DNA from: Phocaeicola paurosaccharolyticus JCM 15092
Lineage (GTDB): Bacteria > Bacteroidota > Bacteroidia > Bacteroidales > Bacteroidaceae
Direction of reading: 5' to 3'
Length of the DNA stretch: 64,000 nt
Assembly (NCBI RefSeq): GCF_000613805.1
Contig: NZ_BAJR01000013.1
Location: 1 to 64,000, forward strand
Positions 29,873-39,243 of the stretch are shown one piece after another. The notes beneath the pieces were generated by a model. That model worked only from the letters and a program-made list of their open reading frames with translations. It was not told where the DNA came from and did not search any database. Position 1 is the stretch's first letter, and every line of letters begins with the position of its first letter. The translations under genes and the position numbers were made by a program.

Positions 29873-30172
29873 ATGGTTAAACATATTGTAATGTTCAAGT
29901 TGAAAGAAACTCTTTCACAAGACGAGAAAAATGACTTAATGGTAGCTTTTAAAAGAGCTATAGAGGTATTACCTGAAACTATAACTTTCATACGTCGAAT
30001 CTATGTTGGTTTCAATATTAACAGTGCTGAGAAATGGGATATTTGTCTTGAAAGTGAATTTGATAACTTGGACGATGTGAAGAAATATGCAGTTCATCCT
30101 TCTCATGTGGCAGCAGGGGCTATCCTAAAAGATGCCAAAGAGGATAGAGCATGTGTAGATTTTGAATATTAA
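29873..30172 (+). CDS. Dabb (stress-responsive A/B barrel) family protein
   Basis: The 99-residue single-domain protein begins MVKHIVMFKLKE and has the family pattern of a ferredoxin-like dimeric barrel: IRRIYVGFN in the middle and YAVHPSHVAAGAILKD near residue 66. The family is broad and mostly uncharacterised in bacteria, so function is unknown. It is divergent from udk and runs into the thioesterase gene 60 nt downstream. Confidence 0.85.
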   Translation: MVKHIVMFKLKETLSQDEKNDLMVAFKRAIEVLPETITFIRRIYVGFNINSAEKWDICLESEFDNLDDVKKYAVHPSHVAAGAILKDAKEDRACVDFEY

Positions 30173-30232
30173 TAGTTTTGTTGACTAGACTTATATTTTT
30201 CAAATAGCGTTTCGCTTATAAACTGAGAGAAT

Positions 30233-30724
30233 ATGAAGAAAATTATAAATCCTTGGAAGGGGATGGACAAATATAATTGCTTTGGATGTTGTCCTACAAA
30301 CGAGAGTGGAGTAAAGATGGAATTCTTTGAAGATGGTGACGAGATTATAAGTTTCTGGAAACCCGAACCACAGTTTCAAGGATGGATAAATACACTTCAT
30401 GGGGGCATACATGCAGTATTACTCGATGAGATAAGCGGATGGACTGTTTTCAGAAAGATGCAGACTGGTGGCGTTACCTCCAGGATGGAGATAAAATACC
30501 TTAAACCGGTAGATACAACACAGAGTCATCTTATTTTGAAAGCTCGTATAAAAGGTGTTGTCAGGAATCTTGTTACAGTCGAAGCAGAGTTATATAGTGC
30601 CGATGACGAGTTATGTTCTAAGGCTCTTTGCACATATTATACCTTCTCTAAAGAAAAGGCAGAGAAGGATATGAATTTTAGAGGTTGCGATGTAGAGCCT
30701 GAAGAGTTCATTCCTTTAATTTGA
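30233..30724 (+). CDS. PaaI-type hotdog thioesterase
   Basis: This 163-residue hotdog-fold protein hydrolyses acyl-CoA or a similar thioester in the cytoplasm. The helix motif LHGGIHAVLLDEISGWTVF near residue 60 carries the HGG and the catalytic Asp/Glu region of PaaI-like enzymes. An N-terminal NCFGCCPTNESGVKM resembles the Cys-containing start seen in related thioesterases. The true substrate is not evident. It ends about 30 nt before the his operon promoter. Confidence 0.85.
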   Translation: MKKIINPWKGMDKYNCFGCCPTNESGVKMEFFEDGDEIISFWKPEPQFQGWINTLHGGIHAVLLDEISGWTVFRKMQTGGVTSRMEIKYLKPVDTTQSHLILKARIKGVVRNLVTVEAELYSADDELCSKALCTYYTFSKEKAEKDMNFRGCDVEPEEFIPLI

Positions 30725-30753
30725 TAGAAAACAGTATAAAAAAATGATATTTG

Positions 30754-30785
30754 TTTGCTATTTATAAATATATACTTTACTTTTG
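30754..30785 (+). promoter_or_regulatory. Promoter of the his operon
   Basis: A -33 TTTG (30754-30757) and a -7 TACTTTTG (30778-30785) are separated by 20 nt. Transcription would start near 30793, just before the leader peptide ATG at 30805. The match to the Bacteroidota promoter consensus is complete. Confidence 0.75.
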
Positions 30786-30804
30786 TCGCATAAAACAGAA
30801 AATA

Positions 30805-30849
30805 ATGGTAATTATAACTACACATCATCATCATTATCCTAACGATTAA
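30805..30849 (+). CDS. hisL: his operon leader peptide
   Basis: A 14-codon ORF encodes MVIITTHHHHYPND, with four consecutive CAT His codons (30823-30834). It lies between a consensus promoter and an intrinsic terminator ahead of hisG. This is the classic layout of histidine attenuation: a ribosome stalling at His codons for lack of charged tRNA-His would favour an anti-terminator. The competing RNA pairings were not computed. Confidence 0.85.
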   Translation: MVIITTHHHHYPND

Positions 30850-30884
30850 TCGGTGGGCTGTGATGCTATTGTAGAAAAATATAT

Positions 30885-30917
30885 AGAGGCTTGCCGTAAG
30901 GTGAGCCTCTTTTTTTG
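30885..30917 (+). terminator. his attenuator terminator
   Basis: The stem AGAGGC (30885-30890) pairs with GCCTCT (30905-30910), with further pairing of CTT and AAG inside, and is followed by a run of T. It sits 38 nt before hisG and 35 nt after the leader peptide stop, the position of an attenuator rather than of a gene-end terminator. Confidence 0.8.
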
Positions 30918-30954
30918 TTTTTAATCGAATAACAACTAAATAAATAAATCTTTT

Positions 30955-31806
30955 ATGCTAAGAATTGCAGTACAATCAAAAGGCCGTCTATTTGAAGAGA
31001 CAATGGCTTTGCTTGAAGAGTCAGATATAAAGATCCCATCTTCAAAAAGAATACTTCTTGTTCAGTCTACAAACTTTCCTGTAGAGATACTTTTCCTTAG
31101 AGATGACGATATCCCTCAGTCTGTTGCCTGCGGTGTTGCCGATGTTGGTATAGTAGGTGAGAATGAGTTTGTTGAACGTAATGAGGATGCTGTTATCATA
31201 AAGAGACTTGGTTTTAGTAAATGCCGTCTCTCTCTTGCTATTCCTAAAGATATTGAATATGCCGGATTAGAGTGGTTCGAAGGCAAGAAGATTGCTACCT
31301 CTTATCCTGGAATCCTGAAAAGATTCATGGCCAAGAATAACATAAAATCAGATGTCCATGTCATAACAGGATCTGTAGAAATCGCTCCTGGAATACAATT
31401 GGCTGATGCTATTTTTGATATTGTAAGCTCTGGCTCAACACTTGTAAGCAACAGACTGAAAGAGGTTGAGGTGGTTATGAAGAGCGAGGCTGTTCTTATT
31501 GGTAACAAAGAGTTGTCACAGGAAAAGAGAGACATACTCGATGAGATTCTTTTTCGTGTAGATGCTGTTCAGGCTGCCGAGGATAAGAAATATGTCCTTA
31601 TGAATGCTCCTACAGATAAACTTAAAGAAATTATTGAAGCTCTTCCAGGTATCAAGAGTCCTACAGTGATGCCTTTGGCTCAGGATGGATGGAGTTCAAT
31701 ACATACAGTGTTGGATGAGAAATGTTTCTGGGAGATTATCGGTAAACTGAAATCTCTAGGTGCACAAGGTATTTTGGTCTTGCCTATCGAAAAAATGATT
31801 ATCTGA
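30955..31806 (+). CDS. hisG: ATP phosphoribosyltransferase, long form
   Basis: HisG catalyses the first step of histidine synthesis, joining ATP and PRPP. The 283-residue length and the C-terminal region (about 205-283, with VMPLAQDGWSSIHTVLDE) mark the long form with the regulatory domain that binds histidine for feedback. The N-terminal catalytic domain starts MLRIAVQSKGRL, and the PRPP-binding stretch ADAIFDIVSSGSTL is near residue 143. It is first in the hisGDCB operon, under the leader-peptide attenuator. Confidence 0.97.
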   Translation: MLRIAVQSKGRLFEETMALLEESDIKIPSSKRILLVQSTNFPVEILFLRDDDIPQSVACGVADVGIVGENEFVERNEDAVIIKRLGFSKCRLSLAIPKDIEYAGLEWFEGKKIATSYPGILKRFMAKNNIKSDVHVITGSVEIAPGIQLADAIFDIVSSGSTLVSNRLKEVEVVMKSEAVLIGNKELSQEKRDILDEILFRVDAVQAAEDKKYVLMNAPTDKLKEIIEALPGIKSPTVMPLAQDGWSSIHTVLDEKCFWEIIGKLKSLGAQGILVLPIEKMII

Positions 31807-31807
31807 T

Positions 31808-33091
31808 ATGGAAAAAATATACTATCCAAATAGAAAAGAGTGGAAGGATATACTTTCTCGTCCTACTATTGATGTTACAACTCTGTACAATGTGGTAAGA
31901 GAGGTGGCTGAGAAGATAGAAAAGGATGGCGACTCTGCCGTAAGAGAGTATGAAGAGCGCTTCGACAAGGTGAAGTTAGGTTCACTTGCTGCCTCAAAAG
32001 AGGAGATGGATGAAGCGGGTTCTCTTATCAGCAGTGAGCTTAAAGAGTCTATCGTAGCTGCTTATAATAATATTAAGAAGTTCCACGAAGCTCAGAAGTT
32101 CCAGGGAAAGAAAATTGAGACTATGCCGGGTGTAGAGTGTTGGCAAAAGAGCGTTGGTATAGAGAAAGTGGGATTATATATTCCTGGGGGTAGTGCACCT
32201 TTATTCTCAACGGTTCTTATGCTTGCTATACCTGCCAAGATAGCCGGATGTAAAGAGATTGTTCTTTGCTCTCCTCCAAATAGAGAGGGCAAGATAAATC
32301 CTGCTATACTTTTTGCTGCACATACTGCCGGAGTTGACAAGATATTCAAGATAGGAGGTATACAAGCTATTACCGCTATGGCCTATGGTACAGAGTCTGT
32401 TCCACAGGTTTATAAGATATTTGGTCCTGGTAATCAGTATGTGATGGCTGCAAAACAGTTTGTTTCTCTTAACAAGGTGGCTATTGATATGCCTGCAGGT
32501 CCTTCGGAAGTCGAGGTGCTGGCAGATGAAAATGCTAATCCTGTGTTTATAGCATCCGATCTGCTCTCTCAAGCAGAACACGGTCCCGACAGCCAGGCTA
32601 TACTAGTCACAACATCCGAAGAACTTCTTCTTAAGGTGGAGAAGGAGGTTGAGAGACAGTTGGCACTGCTTCCTCGCATTGATATTGCAACAAAATCTAT
32701 AAAGAACAGTAAGTTGATTCTGATAAAAGATATGGATGAGGCTATTGAAATGTCAAATATGTACGCTCCGGAACACCTTATCATGCATGTTGAAAGGTGG
32801 GAAGAGTTGTCGGATAAGGTTGTAAATGCAGGTTCGGTATTCCTTGGTCAATACTCTCCTGAAAGTGCAGGAGATTATGCTTCGGGTACTAACCACACAC
32901 TGCCAACTAACGGCTATGCAAAAGCATATAGTGGTGTGAGCCTTGACAGCTTTATAAAGAAGATTACTTTCCAACATATCTCACGTCAAGGAATTGAGAA
33001 TATAGGAGGTATTATTCAGGTTATGGCTGAGAACGAACAGTTATTCGCTCATAAAAATGCCGTAACAGTAAGGTTGGAATCAAAAGAGTAA
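31808..33091 (+). CDS. hisD: Histidinol dehydrogenase
   Basis: This zinc and NAD enzyme makes the last two oxidations from histidinol to histidine. The 427-residue length is normal. Motifs include [44 protein letters not shown], the zinc-ligand region [13 protein letters not shown] near residue 258, and [15 protein letters not shown] near 355. It starts 1 nt after the hisG stop, so translation is probably coupled. Confidence 0.97.
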   Translation: MEKIYYPNRKEWKDILSRPTIDVTTLYNVVREVAEKIEKDGDSAVREYEERFDKVKLGSLAASKEEMDEAGSLISSELKESIVAAYNNIKKFHEAQKFQGKKIETMPGVECWQKSVGIEKVGLYIPGGSAPLFSTVLMLAIPAKIAGCKEIVLCSPPNREGKINPAILFAAHTAGVDKIFKIGGIQAITAMAYGTESVPQVYKIFGPGNQYVMAAKQFVSLNKVAIDMPAGPSEVEVLADENANPVFIASDLLSQAEHGPDSQAILVTTSEELLLKVEKEVERQLALLPRIDIATKSIKNSKLILIKDMDEAIEMSNMYAPEHLIMHVERWEELSDKVVNAGSVFLGQYSPESAGDYASGTNHTLPTNGYAKAYSGVSLDSFIKKITFQHISRQGIENIGGIIQVMAENEQLFAHKNAVTVRLESKE

Positions 33092-33096
33092 TTATT

Positions 33097-34134
33097 ATGA
33101 AAGATTTAAAAGAACTTGTAAGACCAAATATATGGAGTCTTAAACCATACTCATCTGCAAGAGATGAGTATAAGGGATTTGAGGCATCAGTTTTCCTCGA
33201 TGCCAACGAAAGTCCTTTCAACAACCCAAATAACAGATATCCTGATCCTCTTCAGATAGATCTTAAGAAGATGATATCTCCTATAAAAGGTGTGCCGGCA
33301 GATAACATATTTCTTGGCAATGGTAGCGATGAGGCTATTGATATTATATATCGTATATTCTGTACTCCGTCTGTTGACAATGTAGTAGCAATTGAACCAA
33401 CTTATGGAATGTATAAGGTTTGCGCAGATGTGAATGATGTGGAGTATAGAAAGGTGCTTCTTGATGACTCTTTCCAGTTCTCTGCTGACCGTTTACTTGA
33501 AGCTTGCGACGAGAAGACAAAGGTTATATTCCTCTGCTCTCCAAACAATCCTACAGGTAATGATCTTGATGCGAAAGAGATAAAGAAACTTATAGAGACT
33601 TTCCAAGGTATAGTAATTGTGGATGAGGCATATTCTGACTTCTCATCTTCTGAATCGCTGCTGAAGAAACTTGATAATTATCCTAATTTGATTGTTCTTC
33701 AGACATTCTCAAAGGCTTGGGGCTCTGCTGCAATACGTCTTGGTATGGCATTTGCATCTGCTGAGATTATATCTATATTCTCAAAGGTGAAGTATCCTTA
33801 CAACATAAATAGACTTACTCAGAAGGAGGCTAGAGAGATACTTAGTAGGAACTCAGATGTCGAGAGTTGGGTTAAGACAATCATCGAAGAGCGCAGCGTA
33901 TTAATAGATAAGTTCTCCAAACTTGATTGCTGCATTAAGGTTTATCCTACAGATGCAAACTTTTTCCTTGCTAAGGTGAGCAATGCCACTAAGATTTATA
34001 GCTATCTTGTAAACAATGGTATCATTGTTCGTAACCGAAACAATATAACTCTTTGCAATGACTGCTTAAGAGTTACTATAGGCTCTCGTCAGGAGAATGA
34101 TGCACTTATAGAATCACTTAGTAAATATAAATAA
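33097..34134 (+). CDS. hisC: Histidinol-phosphate aminotransferase
   Basis: This PLP-dependent class I/II aminotransferase converts imidazole-acetol phosphate to histidinol phosphate. The 345-residue protein shows [39 protein letters not shown] and the PLP-binding Lys in [15 protein letters not shown] near residue 209. It is third in the operon, 5 nt after hisD. Confidence 0.96.
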   Translation: MKDLKELVRPNIWSLKPYSSARDEYKGFEASVFLDANESPFNNPNNRYPDPLQIDLKKMISPIKGVPADNIFLGNGSDEAIDIIYRIFCTPSVDNVVAIEPTYGMYKVCADVNDVEYRKVLLDDSFQFSADRLLEACDEKTKVIFLCSPNNPTGNDLDAKEIKKLIETFQGIVIVDEAYSDFSSSESLLKKLDNYPNLIVLQTFSKAWGSAAIRLGMAFASAEIISIFSKVKYPYNINRLTQKEAREILSRNSDVESWVKTIIEERSVLIDKFSKLDCCIKVYPTDANFFLAKVSNATKIYSYLVNNGIIVRNRNNITLCNDCLRVTIGSRQENDALIESLSKYK

Positions 34135-34142
34135 TATAATTT

Positions 34143-35261
34143 ATGAAGAAGGTATTGTTTATAGATAGAGATGGTACTCTGGTTATTGAACCACCGGTAG
34201 ATTATCAGTTGGACTCATTCGAGAAACTTGAATTCTATCCTAAAGTATTCAAAAATCTCAACTTTATTGCTGATAAACTTGATTTCGAACTTGCCATGGT
34301 GACAAATCAGGATGGACTTGGTACATCATCTTTTCCTGAAGAGACATTCTGGCCTGTTCATAACCTCCTCTTAAATACATTGAAAGGTGAGGGGATAGAG
34401 TTTGATGAAATTTTTATCGACAAGAGTATGCCTGAAGATAATCTGCCTACAAGAAAGCCGGGACTTGGAATGCTTGGTAAGTATATTGATAATCCCGAGT
34501 ATGACCTAGCAGGCAGCTTCGTGATAGGCGACAGATATACTGATGTTCAGATGGCTAAGAATCTTGGATGTAAGGCTATTCTTCTTCAGAAGAGTATGGA
34601 CTCTCTAAGTGATGAGCTGAGAGATACATGCGCTCTTGCAACCGACGATTGGGATAAGATAACTGAGTTTCTTTTTGCGGGAGAGAGAAGTTCTGAGGTG
34701 CGTCGTACGACAAAGGAGACTGATATATATGTATCTTTATCACTCGATGGAAGCGGTAAGTGTGATATCTCTACAGGACTAGGTTTCTTTGACCATATGC
34801 TTGAACAGATAGGTAAACATGGAGGTTTGGACCTTACCATAAAGGTGAAAGGCGACCTGTATGTTGATGAACATCACACTATTGAGGATACTGCAATAGC
34901 TCTTGGAGAGTGTATTTACAGTGCTCTGGGCAATAAAAGAGGTATAGAGAGATATGGTTACTCTCTTCCTATGGATGACTGCCTATGTCAGGTGGCACTC
35001 GACTTTGGAGGTCGCCCATGGCTTGTTTGGGATGCTCAGTTCAAGAGAGAGAAGATAGGAGAGATGCCTACAGAGATGTTCCTCCACTTCTTCAAATCAC
35101 TCAGTGATGCAGCAAAGATGAATCTGAATATAAAGGCAGAAGGTGAGAATGAACATCACAAGATAGAGGGCATTTTCAAAGCTCTTGCGCGCTCTATAAA
35201 GATGGCTGTAAAGAGAGACATATATAGATATGAAGTTCCTTCAAGTAAGGGATGTTTATAA
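34143..35261 (+). CDS. hisB: Bifunctional histidinol-phosphatase / imidazoleglycerol-phosphate dehydratase
   Basis: Two enzymes are fused in 372 residues. The N-terminal HAD phosphatase (about 1-170) has the nucleophile Asp in FIDRDGTLV and the late motif [14 protein letters not shown]. The C-terminal dehydratase (about 180-372) has the metal-binding repeats [14 protein letters not shown] and [14 protein letters not shown], and later [12 protein letters not shown]. This fusion is the enterobacterial-type arrangement, also found in Bacteroidales. It ends the operon at a terminator; hisH, hisA, hisF and hisI are not present in this window. Confidence 0.97.
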   Translation: MKKVLFIDRDGTLVIEPPVDYQLDSFEKLEFYPKVFKNLNFIADKLDFELAMVTNQDGLGTSSFPEETFWPVHNLLLNTLKGEGIEFDEIFIDKSMPEDNLPTRKPGLGMLGKYIDNPEYDLAGSFVIGDRYTDVQMAKNLGCKAILLQKSMDSLSDELRDTCALATDDWDKITEFLFAGERSSEVRRTTKETDIYVSLSLDGSGKCDISTGLGFFDHMLEQIGKHGGLDLTIKVKGDLYVDEHHTIEDTAIALGECIYSALGNKRGIERYGYSLPMDDCLCQVALDFGGRPWLVWDAQFKREKIGEMPTEMFLHFFKSLSDAAKMNLNIKAEGENEHHKIEGIFKALARSIKMAVKRDIYRYEVPSSKGCL

Positions 35262-35284
35262 TAATTACATATACAACTGAACTA

Positions 35285-35314
35285 AAAAAGGACTTGATTT
35301 CTCAAGCCCTTTTT
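35285..35314. terminator. Terminator between hisB and nadE
   Basis: An A-rich left arm and T-rich right arm frame the stem AAAAAGGACTTGA / TCAAGCCCTTTTT with one mismatched pair. It serves the convergent hisB and nadE genes. Confidence 0.8.
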
Positions 35315-35332
35315 AGTTATATGTTATGCATA

Positions 35333-37264
35333 TTAAAGTTTGCTGCATTCATTCAACCATAATGTTGCCGAAGCATCACTAGGCATTCTCCAGTCTCCTC
35401 TTGGGCTTAGAGAAACAGAACCAACTTTAGGTCCGTCTGGAAGGCATGAGCGTTTGAATTGCTGCTGGAAGAAACGGCGGTAGAAAGTAGTGAGCCATTT
35501 CTTTATAGTCTCTCTGTCGTATTCACCTTCGAATGCAATATTTGCAAGGAAGAATACTTTGGCAGGTGAGAATCCGAAACGAATTATGTTATATAGGAAG
35601 AAGTCGTGTAGTTCGTATGGACCTACTAAATCTTCCGTCTTCTGTTTTATGTTTCCATTCTCATCGGCAGGTATAAGTTCCGGACTGATTGGTGTATCAA
35701 CAATATCAAGAAGAGTTGTCTTTGACTTCTCATCTACTATGTTCACAGCAACCCAGTTTACAAGATACTTGACAAGTGTCTTAGGAATACTAGCATTGAC
35801 CCCATACATTGACATATGGTCACCATTATAGGTAGCCCATCCAAGTGCCAATTCAGAAAGGTCACCTGTACCAATTACAAGTCCGCCAATCTTGTTGGCA
35901 TAATCCATAAGAATCTGTGTTCTCTCTCTTGCCTGAGAATTTTCATAAGTCACATCGTGCTGGTTGATGTCGTGCTCTATATCATTAAAGTGTTGTATGC
36001 ACGCATCCTTTATGCTAATCTCCTTTATCGATACTCCAAGTGACTCCATGATGGAGATGGAATTGTTGTAAGTTCTGTCGGTAGTACCAAATCCCGGCAT
36101 TGTAATGCCAGTGATACCTTCTCTTGGCAGACCTAGCTTATCGAATGTACGTACGCATACCAAAAGAGCAAGTGTAGAGTCCAGTCCTCCGGATATTCCC
36201 ACAACTACACTCTTTGCGTTTGTATGTACTAATCGTTTTGCAAGTCCTGCTGTCTGTATCTCGAATATCTCCTCGCAACGTAGATCCAGCTCTTTACCTT
36301 TTGGCACAAACGGGTGTTTCTCGATAAAGCGTGTCAGCTTGATTTCTGAAGTCTCATCAGTTGCCTGATCAATGTTTACAGTAGTAAAGCTCTGATCTTT
36401 TATATTACTAACAGATATAGCAAATGATGTATTAACTTTTCTCTCATTTCTGAGGCGTTCAATATCGATATCACCAATAACTAACTGTTCATCAAGAGAG
36501 AATCTTTCCGATTTAGCTATAAGTGTACCATTCTCGTATATTATTGCGTTGCCTCCAAATACAATGTCAGTGGTTGACTCACCAAAGCCACATGAAGAGT
36601 ATACATATCCTGAACTACACCTTGCCGACTGTTGCTCTAGAATAGAGCAAAGATACTTATGTTTGCCAATCACATCATTGCTTGCTGAGAGGTTGAATAT
36701 AACATCTGCACCAGCCAAGGTTAGTGTTGAACTAGGAGGTATAGTAGCCCATACGTCTTCGCAAATCTCAATTCCGAAATTCATTGCTGGTGTATGGAAA
36801 ATAATGTTTCTTCCTAATGGAACTCTTTGGCCGAACAGCTCTATTGTAGTATCTGCATGAACTAAAGAGGAAGCAAACCATCTCTGCTCATAGAACTCTT
36901 TATAATTTGGTATATATGTCTTTGGTACTATACCTATTATATTACCTTTATGTAGAACAGCAGCACAGTTTAATAGAGTGTTATTGTGCTCTAACGGGAA
37001 GCCTACAATGGATATTATATCAAGGTTAGAAGTACTGCTCATCAATCTCTCCAAGGAATTCAGTGATTCTTTGATAAGCATAGATTGTGCAAAAAGGTCA
37101 CCACAGCTATATCCTGTTATAGATAGTTCTGGGAAAACAACTATTCCGGCACCTTTCTTTGCAGCTTCATTGATAAGCTTTTCTATATTTTCTGAATTAA
37201 ATTGGCAATCGGCTACTCTTGTTGAAGGTATTGCCGATGCTACTTTTACAAAACCGTAATTCAT
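35333..37264 (-). CDS. nadE: Glutamine-dependent NAD+ synthetase
   Basis: This enzyme makes NAD from nicotinate adenine dinucleotide, using glutamine as nitrogen donor. The 643-residue protein joins an N-terminal nitrilase-like glutaminase (Glu in VFPELSITGYSCGDL near 45, Lys in PKTYIPNYKEFYE near 115, Cys in GIEICEDVWA near 168) to a C-terminal synthetase with the PP-loop GISGGLDSTLALL near 360. A -7 box (TACTTTTG, minus) at 37288-37295 supports the first ATG. It is a single gene. Confidence 0.97.
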   Translation of the reverse strand: MNYGFVKVASAIPSTRVADCQFNSENIEKLINEAAKKGAGIVVFPELSITGYSCGDLFAQSMLIKESLNSLERLMSSTSNLDIISIVGFPLEHNNTLLNCAAVLHKGNIIGIVPKTYIPNYKEFYEQRWFASSLVHADTTIELFGQRVPLGRNIIFHTPAMNFGIEICEDVWATIPPSSTLTLAGADVIFNLSASNDVIGKHKYLCSILEQQSARCSSGYVYSSCGFGESTTDIVFGGNAIIYENGTLIAKSERFSLDEQLVIGDIDIERLRNERKVNTSFAISVSNIKDQSFTTVNIDQATDETSEIKLTRFIEKHPFVPKGKELDLRCEEIFEIQTAGLAKRLVHTNAKSVVVGISGGLDSTLALLVCVRTFDKLGLPREGITGITMPGFGTTDRTYNNSISIMESLGVSIKEISIKDACIQHFNDIEHDINQHDVTYENSQARERTQILMDYANKIGGLVIGTGDLSELALGWATYNGDHMSMYGVNASIPKTLVKYLVNWVAVNIVDEKSKTTLLDIVDTPISPELIPADENGNIKQKTEDLVGPYELHDFFLYNIIRFGFSPAKVFFLANIAFEGEYDRETIKKWLTTFYRRFFQQQFKRSCLPDGPKVGSVSLSPRGDWRMPSDASATLWLNECSKL

Positions 37265-37354
37265 AATATACTAATATTGAAACCATACAAAAGTAAGCAT
37301 AATTAACGATTATATTTTGTAAACGAACTTTTTTTAAAAAAAATAGAATAATTA

Positions 37355-37385
37355 TTTGCATGTATTTATATTCTTTATATATTTG
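37355..37385 (+). promoter_or_regulatory. Promoter of the perR-rubrerythrin operon
   Basis: A -33 TTTG (37355-37358) and a -7 TATATTTG (37378-37385) are separated by 19 nt. This is a full consensus match, and the operator-like palindrome lies just downstream of the predicted start point. Confidence 0.75.
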
Positions 37386-37399
37386 CAATCACAATAAAG

Positions 37400-37414
37400 T
37401 TGTAATGATTACAA
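37400..37414 (+). promoter_or_regulatory. PerR/Fur-type operator
   Basis: TTGTAATGATTACAA is a perfect 7-1-7 inverted repeat and differs at only two positions from the Bacillus PerR box TTATAATNATTATAA. It begins 15 nt after the -7 box, so bound repressor would block transcription start. It lies between the promoter and a gene for a Fur-family protein, which suggests autoregulation and control of the downstream rubrerythrin. Confidence 0.75.
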
Positions 37415-37434
37415 ACTTATAATTATTAAAGGAG

Positions 37435-37845
37435 ATGAAAACATACGATTATCTTTTGGAGCATGGGATAAAACCTTCAATGCAACGAATTGCAATTATG
37501 GATTATCTTATATCTCGCAAAGATCATCCTTCAATAGATGCTATACATATGGCTTTGAATAAAAAGTTACCGACTCTCTCAAAGACTACAGTGTATAATA
37601 CACTAAAATTATTTGTTGAGAACAGAGCAGCTTTGATGCTTACTATTGAGGAGAAGAATACATGTTTTGACGGTGATACATCACTCCATTCGCATTTCTT
37701 ATGTAAAAAGTGCGGAAAGATATTAGACATGCCTTTTTATGGAGATAAAATAGAGAATCCTACTTATGTAAATGGTTTCTTGATAGATGAGATTCACCAT
37801 TATTATAAAGGAATTTGCCCTTCTTGTGAGGGAAAAAAGATATAA
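37435..37845 (+). CDS. perR: Fur-family transcriptional repressor, PerR-like
   Basis: The 136-residue protein has the Fur-family winged helix (GIKPSMQRIAIMDYL, then KTTVYNTLKLF near residue 55) and a metal-binding dimerisation domain with HSHFLCKKCGKI and a C-terminal CPSC, forming the structural zinc site. Co-location with a peroxide-reducing rubrerythrin and the PerR-type box upstream point to a peroxide sensor rather than an iron regulator. The start codon directly follows AGGAG with no spacer, but Bacteroidota do not depend on such sites. Confidence 0.88.
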   Translation: MKTYDYLLEHGIKPSMQRIAIMDYLISRKDHPSIDAIHMALNKKLPTLSKTTVYNTLKLFVENRAALMLTIEEKNTCFDGDTSLHSHFLCKKCGKILDMPFYGDKIENPTYVNGFLIDEIHHYYKGICPSCEGKKI

Positions 37846-37875
37846 AAAATTAATTAACAAATTAAAAAAGAAATT

Positions 37876-38427
37876 ATGAAAAAGTTTATTTGCAAAGTTT
37901 GCGGTTATGTTCATGAAGGTGAAACAGCTCCTGATTTTTGTCCAATCTGTAAAGCTCCAGCTTCAAAATTCGAAGAGTTAGTTGAAAGTACAAACGGTCT
38001 TCAATTTGTTGACGAGCACGTAATTGGTATTGCAAAAGATACTGATGATGAGATGAAGAAGGATTTGAATGCACACTTTATGGGTGAGTGCTCAGAGGTT
38101 GGTATGTATCTTGCAATGAGCCGTCAGGCTGATCGTGAAGGCTATCCTGAAGTAGCTGAAGCTTTCAAACGTTACGCTTGGGAAGAGGCAGAGCACGCAT
38201 CAAAATTCGCTGAACTTTTAGGTGACTGCGTATGGGATACTAAGACAAATCTTGAGAAGAGAATGGTTGCTGAGGCTGGTGCTAACGCTGACAAGAAGCG
38301 TATTGCTACTCGTGCAAAAGCTCTTAACCTTGATGCAATTCATGATACTGTTCATGAGATGTGTAAAGATGAAGCTCGTCATGGTAAAGGTTTCGAAGGA
38401 CTTTACAACCGCTACTTCAAAAAATAA
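37876..38427 (+). CDS. Reverse rubrerythrin (NADH peroxidase-type)
   Basis: The 183-residue protein places a rubredoxin domain first ([12 protein letters not shown] and [14 protein letters not shown], two CxxC iron ligands) and a ferritin-like diiron domain second, with the Glu/His motifs [35 protein letters not shown] and [12 protein letters not shown]. This reversed order defines the reverse rubrerythrins, which reduce hydrogen peroxide in anaerobes. It follows the PerR-like gene by 30 nt and shares its promoter and operator. Codon choice (CGT, GCT, CTT) suggests high expression. Confidence 0.93.
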   Translation: MKKFICKVCGYVHEGETAPDFCPICKAPASKFEELVESTNGLQFVDEHVIGIAKDTDDEMKKDLNAHFMGECSEVGMYLAMSRQADREGYPEVAEAFKRYAWEEAEHASKFAELLGDCVWDTKTNLEKRMVAEAGANADKKRIATRAKALNLDAIHDTVHEMCKDEARHGKGFEGLYNRYFKK

Positions 38428-38456
38428 TTAATTAGTAATCTATTACTAATAATAAA

Positions 38457-38487
38457 ATGCCCTCTCACAAACAAGTGAAAGGGCATT
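38457..38487 (+). terminator. Terminator of the perR-rubrerythrin operon
   Basis: The stem ATGCCCTCTCAC / GTGAAAGGGCAT has one mismatch, a 6-nt loop and six T residues after it. It lies 30 nt past the rubrerythrin stop. Confidence 0.8.
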
Positions 38488-38561
38488 TTTTGTTATTTAT
38501 TATATCTCCGAAAGCATTATAAACAGGGGTCTCTCGGCTATTAATCTTCATTTGCCGTCGT

Positions 38562-38626
38562 CAGCCATATGGCTGTCGTCGTCGTCTGATGAGTTGACGC
38601 CGTCAACTGATAGGCTGTCGTCGTCG
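38562..38626. repeat. GTC-rich intergenic element with two palindromes
   Basis: This short patch has much higher GC than its surroundings. It holds the palindrome CAGCCATATGGCTG (38562-38575), the hairpin GTTGAC-GCC-GTCAAC (38593-38607), and two direct copies of GGCTGTCGTCGTCG (38571-38584 and 38613-38626). No start codon or long frame covers it. It lies in a 344-nt gap after the rubrerythrin terminator. The gap also has an imperfect inverted repeat (about 38671-38686 with 38742-38757). The copy number elsewhere in the genome is unknown. Confidence 0.6.
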
Positions 38627-38771
38627 AATAAATAATATATCACTATCTGTTTAGGAAAGTATATAAAAGAACCAAGTCACCAGGTTAAATAAAACAACTC
38701 TTTACTAAAAATGGAATGTAGGTGAGAGCCAAATCTATAAAACCGGTAACTTGGCATATTCTATAACCATT

Positions 38772-39233
38772 TTAATTATTATTCAGAAGCACCTCTTTTA
38801 CTGCATTATTGAAAACTTTTTTACTCGTTGCACCAATAATAGCCTGTGGTTGTCCCTCCATAGGAATGAACAGTATAGTAGGCAGTGACTGTATTCCCAT
38901 AGCTCTTGCAAGCTCTTTCTGTTGATCTGTATCTATTTTATAGACATAGATTTCTCCATTATAATCCTCTGCTAAAGATTTCATTATAGGCGAAACCATC
39001 TTGCATGGTACACACCAAGTGGCATAAAAATCAATAATGGCAGGTTTATTACCATTATATTTCCACCCATCTTTATCATTTTTATAATCGAATACTTTAT
39101 CAATAAACATCTGATTATCCATCTGTATTACCGATGTCTCGTTGTTCTTTGCCTCTTTGTTATTGCTCTGTTGGCCATATGATAGAAGTGCAAATAGAGA
39201 AAGAAAAAGCGAAAGTGTTGTTACTCTTTTCAT
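38772..39233 (-). CDS. Exported thioredoxin-family protein
   Basis: The 153-residue protein has a cleavable signal peptide (SLFALLSYGQQ) and a thioredoxin fold with the active site YATWCVPCKMV near residue 75 and the cis-Pro in QSLPTILF. WCVPC is close to the WCGPC of cytosolic thioredoxins but directs here to the periplasm, where it probably reduces disulfides. It is second in an operon, 10 nt after a cytoplasmic trxA. Confidence 0.9.
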   Translation of the reverse strand: MKRVTTLSLFLSLFALLSYGQQSNNKEAKNNETSVIQMDNQMFIDKVFDYKNDKDGWKYNGNKPAIIDFYATWCVPCKMVSPIMKSLAEDYNGEIYVYKIDTDQQKELARAMGIQSLPTILFIPMEGQPQAIIGATSKKVFNNAVKEVLLNNN

Positions 39234-39243
39234 ATCTGTTTAG

